Assembly: GCA_005408345.1 (NCBI GenBank)
Contig: SEMN01000486.1
Coordinates: 124,001 to 188,000 of the forward strand
From: Macquaria australasica
Taxonomy: Eukaryota > Chordata > Actinopteri > Centrarchiformes > Percichthyidae
Reading direction: 5' to 3'
DNA length: 64,000 nt
The position numbers and the translations under genes were made by a program. Below the pieces are notes generated by a model. That model was not told the DNA's origin, ran no database searches, and saw only the letters and a list, made by a program, of their open reading frames with translations. Position 1 is the stretch's first letter; the number at the start of each line of letters is the position of its first letter. This document shows, piece after piece, positions 47,501 through 58,500 of the stretch.

Positions 47501-49987
47501 TTGTCACATCAGTTTGGAGTCAAAACGTCCCAGATTACCCAGCATGCTGGGTAATCCGTCAATATCTTCCCATCTGCTTTATGTAATACACACACACACA
47601 CACACACAGCTATTAATAACCCTACTGACCTCATGTGACGCACACACACACACAGACAAAGTGGTGAATAAGGGCCTTGTGTTTCCTTCTATAAAGTATT
47701 AATAATATTTATAGGAATTAAACAAGAGTACCAACTTAATGTCTTGTCAGGCTCTGCTCGGTCACTGTTAGACGTTATAAAACAGGCAGCAGAGTATGAA
47801 ACTAAAATGTATGAGTGGATTCACTTTGAGAAGAGCATGATGGTCATTAATTAAGACTTCAACTCCAAATAAGTTTTAAAATCCACCACTGATGCTGAGG
47901 CTAAAGGACAGGTTCATTTTTTTTCCAAGTCTATCTTAAAGCTGGAGTGAGGAACTTCTGTCTCCCCCTTCTGGCAGTGAGAGTAATTACACAAACACTG
48001 ACGTTTGGCTACAGATGTGCACGCTCAAACTTCCATGGTTTGAAGACAATAATCCATTATTTAGGTAGAGTAAATGTAATAGCTACACAGCCTACTCCAA
48101 ATATTTTACAACTTGTCCAGGAGCATTAAGGCCACATCCTGTAGAAATGTGAAAACGCCTCTCCCTGCTTTACTTTCTGCCTCGTTTCGTCTCCTCCTCT
48201 GATCATGTGACTGTCCATCTGTTTCAGAGGAGGAGCTGAGGAAACTTAAAGAGGAGTCCAATGTGGATTCGCTGAGACAGGAGCTGGAGAGGGAGCGCAG
48301 CAGATGCAATGAGCTGGAGCAGAAGATCAACGACATCTTGAGATCCAGGTGGTTATTTAAAAAAACTAGACTTTATTTAATGAGCTGGTTTGACCCGTGG
48401 TTTTGTGTCCTGGACTGACTGGTCGTTTCTGTCTGCCGGTCACTTCACAGCCTTGAAGACTCCCCTTCTCAGACACGTAAAGCCCCGCCCCTGTCCCCAC
48501 CCCCGTCCCCGCCCCCTCCTCCACCTGCAGTCAGCGGTACAGGTGAGCTGCAAAATCTCCCTCACTTTTAGTAGAAGTTCTGCCTTTGACTTCATCTGTG
48601 CTGCATGCTCAAGAGGAGCTGTCTCAAGAGGGGAAAAATAGAAATCAATAGAGTTGTAAAGTGGGAGGTGCCTCTGGTCCAGGAAGTGTTTGGACTACAC
48701 CTTTTCCTTTGACAGAGCACAACACCTGCCACATGTGTCGGCAGGTCTCGTTTATAAATATTTTGGAGTGTAAGTAGTTCTGTTTCAGCATCACTACATT
48801 TTGTGACGTCAGTCTGTTGCCTCTACTCTTGTCTCTCCAGTCAGATAGTTTTGGTTTTATTCGTCCAAATGTGGTAAATGTTAACGCAGGTGTTGGTTAC
48901 CTTCATCAGACTCTTTTTTGTTCCCGTCCTCAGACAAACAGAAGAACGCTCTGTCTGCCAGCTTCCTGAAGTGGATTTACGATCGTTTTGGCGTTTACAT
49001 CGAGGACTTCCGCTTCCAACCGGAGGAGCAGACGGTGGAGACGGAGGAGCCACTGAGCGCCAGGAGGTGAGGAGGAAAATCCACAAACTGTCTCTGCAGA
49101 GACATTCAGGACAGATTGACATTTTTACTAACACAGTGATTATGTGCTATGTACGAGGAGTCTGGTGGCTTTGAGGAGTTTCTGGTTAGGGGGAGGTGTG
49201 GCCAACATGCTCATTTGTTTTGGTCTGACATGCTGGTGCTCTAGTGTGACATCTAGTGGCAGCAGATATTGTATATAGAACCTTAAGAGCGACTGAAGCT
49301 GTATTGTGTTACAGCTGCATTTGTCTTAAATCTAAATAAACATCTGGTTTCTGATCCACAGGTTGACTGAAAACATGAGACGACTCAGTGAGTATTTTCT
49401 TTCTGATTGAGCTTTAAGTGCAACACAACATTCACAACACAATGTCACATTCACAGAGCCGGACCAATGGGACCGGGGTGTCCATATACTTTTGGCCACA
49501 TGGTATACTTGGGGAACGCACTTCAGATGCTTCATTTAACAGTTTATTTAAAACACACTTCAGACACAGAGCTGAGGTTTCTCTGTCGTGATAAAGTCTC
49601 AGTCTGTGATTGGTCGGCTTGTCTGTTGTGTTTCCAGAACGAGGATTCAAACCTGTGACCAACTTCAAGAGGAACCTTTCTGCCTTATCCAGCTGGTACT
49701 CCATCTACACGTCGGCCATCGCCTTCATTGTGAGTCTGCACACAGTCAGACAGTCGGCAGGTTACTGATGTTCTAATGATGTGATCTAGTGATCAACGCA
49801 CACACAAACAAATAAAACAGTAATTTTATGGTGTTTTTATTCTGGATTGTTTTGCACATCGGACACATCATAATGTTATTTTATTTTAGGAAAATAAGCA
49901 CCAGGAAATGCAACCTACTGTCATTATACTAATTTTATTTGGTTCATTTCAAGTCCATATTTTTAAATCTCCCATTTTTTAAAGGAA

Positions 49988-50022
<35 letters not shown>

Positions 50023-50439
50023 CTTCATGAATTATTTAAAGAGATTTAAGTAGGATAAGTGCACTTTTTGCGCTTTTTATTATTAACTAACCCTATTTTT
50101 GTTGATGGTATTATGTTTTTAATTACTTCATTATATTTATATATTAAGATTAATGGTACAATATCTTGGTTTAGTCAAACAGCTCCAGGATAAAAACACA
50201 TTTTTCACTCAAGTTGAAACATTTCTTCATGTGTTTGTGTCCATTCACATACTTTCATTATCTATATGAAGACACACTGCTTCAAAAATGTACTTTTTTT
50301 AAACATTTGTTGTTGTTTTGTATTTGTGAGGGACGGAGCACGTTAGTGAACTTCAGTATAAAAATACAAAATGTAACCATGCCGGAGTTAGCAAGAATGC
50401 TAATTTACATCCGCAGTCCCAAGGCAGGTAACAAAACAG

Positions 50440-50534
<95 letters not shown>

Positions 50535-52497
50535 CTCCACAGGTCTACATGTACGCAGCGTGGCGCGGCTGGGTCATCCCCATGTTCCTGTTCCTCGCTA
50601 TCATCCGCCTCTCCTTGAATTACCTCATCGCCAGGTCGGTGCGAGCCCCGCCCCCTCGCTCTCTGTCAGCCAATCACACAGCCAGGATCAGAAACTGTAA
50701 ACCAGGTCTCCTGGTATAGACCACGCCCATTTCCACTTTTTTTTCTTTCTGCAAAATATGTAAAACCCGCTTTTGCTGGCTCGTCTCCGGTTTTTCAACT
50801 AATACCCCTTTCAGACAGCAGTTGGACACATGTGACGTGAGTCTACTCATGAGACTCCAGTCTGCAGAGCAGATCCACACACTTCACTGAGGAACATGAG
50901 AATAGAGCTTTTTCACGGCAGACATCTTCAGCTCAGCTCAGCTGCTCCATCGAGTGTCCCAGTGAGCCAGTCCAGCCAGGCCCCTCAGATCAGCTGATCA
51001 AAACCTTTCAGCTGTTCCACCAACCAGACTGAAAACCAAGGGTGACCGTGCGTTTCGGTTATTGTCCCGTCAGTGTGAGATCGGCAGCTTTTAATTGCCT
51101 CCTTAAAACTCACTTTTACAAGATGGCCTTCACTTAACGTTTTCCTTTTCCATTATCATATCGCATCACTCTCATATTTCCTTTTTATATTTCTACTTTA
51201 AGGTGTTTTATTTTAACTTTATTGTCCTCACATATTTTAATTGTGTTTATTTCAGCTTCATCATTTTAGTATTTTTAGATGCCCTTCCATCCATATTTTG
51301 CACTTTTATCTGTTTAAATTCAAGAGTTTGTTGTTTTTTTGGCATTCTATCTACTTTATAATGAGACCACTATATATCTGCCTTATATGAGATCATCTCT
51401 TATATTTGATTTTTTAAATTATTGTTCTGTAAATCCTTTAATTTGGAAAGCACTTTGTTCTTATGCTTGAAAAGTGCTGTATAAATAAAATTATTATTAT
51501 TATTATTATATGAAGGCCGTGGAAGTAGGTCACCTAACTGGACTGCGGTCGTTTTTAATATTATTAATTAAACCTGTGCTTTGACATGCAGAAATGTCGG
51601 CTGTCAAAAATGTCTATTATACTGAAATACATCCAATAATTATCAGGCGTTTTCAGTTTGAGGGAAAAGTTGTAATTTAGGGGTTAAATGACGTAAAGCG
51701 CTTCAGTCGGGGAACCTCACCGAAGCCTTCACTGTGTTTTTAAAACCACCTGATGATTCTGATCAGTTTGGACTCTGATTGGCTGACAGTCTGAATTTAA
51801 ATCTTATATGTAGTGAGTGTAAAATTATCTCATATGTACCTGTGTGTTCCCATGATGCACTGCTCTCAGAGGCTGGAGGATCCAGTGGAGCATCGTACCT
51901 GAAGTCTCGGAGCCCGTGGTGAGAAATCTCTCTTCACACCTGCAGGCACTTCACTGTATCCAGTGTTTATAACGTGTATCTGCTTTTTAACATGAAAAAC
52001 TGACCTGACATCCTACCTGGACAGGTGAACAGGAGGATCAGTATATGTACTTTAAAATGTTTAATGATTCAGGATGAAAATGTTTTTATTGACGTCATTG
52101 AACATTTTGCAGATCGCAGATTGTGCCTTTTAATATCAGGTGTTCAGGTGCAGGTGACGTCAGGTGATCGACATTAGGTGTTTACGATATTACCGTCTCC
52201 TCCATTTTCCAGGAGCCTCCTAAAGAAGACCTGACGGTGTCGGAGAAGTTCCAGCTGGTTCTGGACGTCGCTCAGAAAGCTCAGGTGAGACGTGACGGAC
52301 AGTCAGAGGCTCCAACATCGCAGCCGACACCTGCCGACGGCTTTCAACAACTCAACAACAACTCGTTTCTTTGCTTTTTGTTTCATCCTCACAGAATCTG
52401 TTTGGGAAGATGGCCAACATCCTGGAGAAAATAAAGAAGTGAGTTTGTCTGCACACACTTTGTTCCAGGTCAGGGAGAGCTGATGGTCCAGATCTTT

Positions 52498-52559
<62 letters not shown>

Positions 52560-55500
52560 AGCCTGTTCATGTGGGTTCAGCCAGAGTTGACTCAGAAGCT
52601 GTACGTTGGTCTGCTGCTGGCCTTCATCTCCTCCTGCCTGCTGCCGTACAAACTGCTGGGATTCATCATAGGTACGTTACATTACACATCTCTTCACTGA
52701 ACAACATAAAACCTCACACAAACTACAAGCAGTCGTCTGTAATGAAATAAAACACATTCCTTGCTGGAAAAGGAAGAAAACTCTGATACGATCTGGAGGT
52801 CTGCCAAAACCTTCAACAACCTCTTCAGACACATGCACAAAAGACGAACCATAAACACTGCTCCACAGACTTGATTTATATACATTTGTCATTATTTTTT
52901 TTAAAGATTATTTTGTGGGCAATTTTGCACTTATGACGAGAGAGACAGAGATTTTTACTTTTTACTTTGTTCAGAACTGCGACATTTTCGGACGCTTTTG
53001 TTTTGATATAAGTTATGTGACTTTATGGTCTTACTCGGGGCTCAGAGTCCTACACTGTGAGACCCCCCACTGTGCGGAATTAGCTATTAGCAGTTCCTGT
53101 TTGCAGTGTACCCATAAATCTACAGACAACTATCGCTGGATTACTTTGACACTGAAGAAAACTTAAAAACGTAATGATTCTCAGGCAAGTTCTGGAGATA
53201 TAAGATTTTTTTTTTTGTATGATTTCTAAGTGGATTTATGGACGTTTATTCGCAATGGACATCAGAGATAATGATAGATAATAACGGAGTTAAGGAGATC
53301 ATTCTGTGTGTTTTGTTATTCTAGTTACAAATTTTAAATTTGTCACATTCCTGCTGATCATTTTCCCAAATCATCATCTGTTTTTAGATTGATTTCCTCC
53401 CATTAGCAAACAGACACAGAGCAACATGATCGTCCCATTAGAGACACCCTGAAGAGTCCAGTTTACATTTCACTGAGTGCAGGAGTGAGATTCAATACTG
53501 TCAATGGTGTCTCTGATTAGTGTCCTCCTCCTCCTCAGGTGTGTACGCAGGTATAAAGTTCTTCATCATCGACTTCATCTTGAGGAGTTGTCCCAAGCTG
53601 AGGCAGCGCTTCGACACCCCCTACATCATCTGGACCAATTTACCCACCGACCTGCAGCTGAAGGAGCGCAGCAACACCACGCTGAGCAGACGGGTCAGTC
53701 CGAACTCTCCAGACTTACAGCTCAGAGCCTGCAGCGCTGGTCTGAAGTCAGCCAGTCCCTCAGTGCTGTTGTTTCCCCATCAGGACAGCGAGATTATGGG
53801 CAGATATCTGCGCCAGCACGTCCTGGTTCTGAATTAAATCACATTTTATCTATTTTAATTGGAAATTGTACAGCAGTTATGTGAAATACATAAAAATATT
53901 TTGTAATTTAAAGTTGCTTGAACTCAAATTTAGCGTTGTACAGTTTAAACAAAGAAAGGATCACAATCTGTGCAGCAGAAGCAGAGAGATTGTCTTTTTT
54001 TATTACACTCATCCTTCCTCCTTGTCAAAACCTGGCGCCTACATTACCCACAATGCAACCTCGATCTTTAACAGTTCGGTCTGAGATTCAGGTGTGTTAT
54101 GCTAGTAGCGGCTAATGTAGCCTCGAGCTGTTAGCCTGCAGCAGAGATGAGCAGCGGGCTGCAGAGGTCTGGTTACCTCACTTCTTTCTAACTCCACACC
54201 AACAGATTTCTTTAATTTTCAAACTTGTAGTCTTCAGACACGACCGATGTTTTATCAGACTTCATTCAGCCGCAAAAAGCTTCACACAACATTTCCCTCA
54301 AAGACCTGTAAACTGACTTTGATGTGTCAAATCTGTTAAGTTCTCCTTTTAAGTGTTTGACACCTTTATTGAGTCTGATCAAAGTGTTTGCAAAATTCCA
54401 GTTCATGTTTTGGTGGAACAAAACGTTTAATGTTCAAGTCCTCAAACTCGCATTCAGTGAGACTCCAGGTCCTCTGGTCTGGAAAAACGGACACGCACAG
54501 ATTCAACTGACAGGGTTCGTACAAAGTCTTGAAAGTTTGGAAAATGCTGAATTTTAACTGTTATGTTGTAATATGCTTAAATTTGAATATACTCATTGAA
54601 AAATGTTTGATCCTGGTGTTTCATCATCGACACAATCACTCATGTAAACCAACATTTTTAAAAATCAAACTGGTCGTCATATTAGTTTGATGTCTGGCAT
54701 TTATAGTAACAATTTAGATGTTATGATAAAGGCTTCGAGAGTCTGGAAAATGTTGGTTTAGGTACCTTGAACATGCTTGAAAAGTGCTTGAATTTTACTC
54801 TTAAAAAGATGTACAAACCCTGAACTGATGGTTTCTGGTAGGTTGCGTTTAATGGGGACCTTCGTTTCATGTTCTTCTCCATCTTTCTGTCCCCTTCTTT
54901 ACAAGTGCTGTATTGCACAGAGTGGACAGAGCATGTAGTAACCACTAGGTGGCAGCGCAGCAGGATTATTATGCTGGGTAGAGTTACTCTGTAAACTAAA
55001 AATTTGTATTTTACACAAGGTGGTCAGTTTCAAACATTTACATACTCAGAATACAGAAATACTGATTAAATCTGATCAAGCGTCAAGGCTTCGGGCACAA
55101 ATTCAAAACATGAAAAACAACAATTCTGATATTTTACATTCAAATAAAAAAAAAATCTCCTGAAGAGTTTTACATCATCATGAGCTCTGATGTTAAAGTT
55201 TGAGCCATCAGTCCACTGATGTCGTCTTCTTGTAGACCAGCCAAGAGGTCAGCTCCACTCAGGGTTAATGCAGCAGTTTTCCAATGGAGGTTCTGCATTG
55301 GGTTTTTGATAATACAGTGTACAGTAGATGTTATGTTCAAGATAATCTCCTCAATTAATCTAATTAAGTAAACGAATAGAAAGTTAAATTGTTTCATAGA
55401 ACAAAATGTGAAATGTTTGCAGTTTTGAACGAACATAACATCGGCTCAGATACGTCCTGGTTTCAGGATCACAAACCCAGCACAAGCACAAACTGCATCA

Positions 55501-58500
55501 GTATGTTACTGGTCCCAGGAGATGGTCTCTGGTCTGGTTTCAGTTCTCTGTTGTTGTGTTTCTCTCTCAGCTGTCTGAGTGTGAACAGGTAGGATCCTGG
55601 TGTGTGTGTGTGTTATGTGTATTTAAAGCGTAGTACAGTGTAGAGGTCAGTGTGTACTGTAGTTACTGAATGTAACCAATCAGCTGCTGTTATTCCTCTG
55701 AGTGACAGAACTGATCAATAGTGATAGTCTGTCTGTCTGTTTGAAACTTTATTCTGGAGTGAGATATCACAAACACCGACTGGTCAGATTGTCGGTAAAT
55801 GTCCCGATCTCATTCCTGCTCTCCAGAGGACGAACCCTCTAGATTTTAATGACCCCCATCCTCTTCCTCTAGCACCTCCTTCAGGACAAACTTCGGTCAG
55901 ATCTTACTTGAATTGTCAGGGTTTTACCCACATTTTGGAGCATGTACCCGGATTTTCAGGTTTGTATCTGAATTTTGTTATTTTACCTGAATTGGGTTGC
56001 ATCTTACCCAAAAATCTTTGTTTTCTTACCCGAACTTTTGCATTACCTGATTTTTTTTCAAGTTGGATCTTGTCCAAATTTGTAGATTTTTGCTTCAGGT
56101 TTCATCATACACTGTATATCAAAATGGCCAACATGACAGCTCCCCAAAACTGAAGTCAAAACATCTGGATCGCCCCCTGGTGGCTGGCTGCAGTATAAGT
56201 CATAAGCCCCGCCCCCTCCATGTTAGCAGATGGGACATGGGCCAAACTGAAAAATCAAAGTACACGTCAAATAAAATGTTCCCAAAGATGGTTTCTGTCA
56301 GTTTAGGTAGTTCTTATCACACTGATGTTTGTTCAAGTCCAACTTTTTACAAGCGTTTACACATTGATGCATCACCAGGATTTTAATAACCCCATGACCT
56401 TTCCTCTAGCGCCATCCTCAGGACAAACTTAGGTTAGATCTTACTATATTTTCACGCTTTTACCCAAATTTGCAGGTTTGTATCAACATTTTATTTGTTT
56501 TTACGTGAATTTTTGGGTACGATTTTTATCCATTTTCTTTTTTAATGTTATTTTTCTGTAGCGCCACCCTCAGGACAAACTTTACGTTTTTGATGAGACT
56601 CTAAGAATCTCTAAATCATCAGGATATTGTTTGTTCATGTTGTGGCTGTAATAAACATTGAAGCCTCTCTGAACACACCTGGACAGGTGAGTTGTTCTTA
56701 TCGACTCGTGGCTCCGCCTGCAGCTTCACTCTCTCACTGCTTAGGATGCCGCTGCGGTGCCTTGCCTGCTGCTGATTGGCTAATCCAGTATGTGCCCCGC
56801 CTCCCCTTCTGTCCACCTGATCAGGTTCCTGCTGCGGGGGGTCGAAGCAGCTTAGGCACTGCAGCTCCTCTGGGCGTCAACCGGGACGAGGACGGTGGAC
56901 GATTCCACAGCACCAAGAGAGGAGCTTTTCACGAAGTCTTCAACCTACCGGAGAGTGAGCGCCCTCTGACAGGTGGGGGAGGAAACTGACCCTGCAGGTA
57001 GCAGTCAGGGCCATAACCAGGAATTGAGGAATACTGAGGTCTTAAGCCAAATTAAGTTCCCAAATGCAGTATTTATTCAGTTAAATGTTCAATTATATGT
57101 TTTATCTCCAAACATGAAGGTCTACAAGTCTTCACAGTGTCAGGAATCAAACTCTGGTGGGAAATACTGAATTCTTTATCAATTTATGGTCCTTTTTTAA
57201 AACAAAATCAAAATTGAATATATGGAGTCTTAAAAACACTGGAATCAGTCAGGTAACCACCATGTGTAATGTAAACTCCCCCCAGGCTGCTAAAACCCCC
57301 AAATTTCCAGATCCAGGACATGACCTTACTCTTAGCAACTACCACCCTGGCCGCAGTGAAAGCTCCAGCAGGTGATGTAAACTGTTTGTTTACAGGTCTG
57401 ACCAGGTTTTTTTTTTACTGTATTCTTTGTGTTGTTGTCTCAGTGTGTGAGAACGGCTGGCGCTGCTGCCTCATCAACAAAGACAGGAAGACTCCGACAG
57501 ACTACATCCGCAACGGAGTCCTCTACGTCACTGAGAAGTAAGTCCTTCGCTTCGTGTCAGCTCGGTTTATTTAACAGGCAGAGCTGCACAATTCATATTT
57601 GCGTTGTATGTTTAAATAAATGTTGTGGTTTGGAGTCAGTGTACAGGTGTTACCTACATGTGATACGGTCAGTGCATCCATGTCTAGCTAGCTTACAGCT
57701 GACGTCTGTACAGTTGGTAAATTTGATGTTTGGAGGGAATAAACGGGGACGTCACAAACAGCCCAGTGGCCAAATTCTCGCGCTTCAACTTCTGTCTGAA
57801 CGGAGACTGAGAAGGTCTCATCTGTCACAGCTGTACTGAACGTCATGTGACTTGTGGCTGTGTTCACGCTGCAGGTCCGACAGTTAATCTGGTAAAAAGG
57901 GTTGAATGAGTAGGCAGGAAAATGTTAGGTTGTGGCTTCATCGACTCCTTGCTGCAGAATATTCACACTCAGTATAGCCACATTTTTCTAACATAACAGC
58001 TATAAAACAAAAATACATCTGTTGGATGACATTTCGGGCTTTAAATTGTGGCAAACGGGATTCAACATGCCAAAAATTCAAACAAATTTTAATGACTAGT
58101 AATTGTACTAACTTGATGTACAATGTAAAGCTAGTAAACCGACCGCCATGATGGCGGGACCTACAGGTGATGCTAGACTACAGTTCTGAGACACAAAACA
58201 AACAAAATACTCCTCGAAAACCAGCCCCCCTGAGATGCATGTCTCTGTTCCAGTCTTTGACTCCGTGTAAAGGGGGTATTAACTGAATCTCCTCTGTCTC
58301 CCCAGTTATCTGTGTTTCGAGAGCTCCAGCTCCAGATCTGGATCCTCCAAGAGGAACAAAGTCATCAAACTCAACATCATCACCGACATCCAGAAGGTAA
58401 GCGTCTCTGGTTCTGTTCCCTAAGCCCCTGATCACTGACCCCTCAAAGACTTTAATCACCTTTAAGTGTGTGAGTGCAGGAACAGCACTGTGTGAAACCA

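Noticed and set aside
57429..57839. 136-codon frame over the gramd4 exon at 57444-57537
   Set aside because: It uses a different frame from the GRAM-domain reading (VCENGWRCCLINKDRK), which continues in phase through neighbouring exons.
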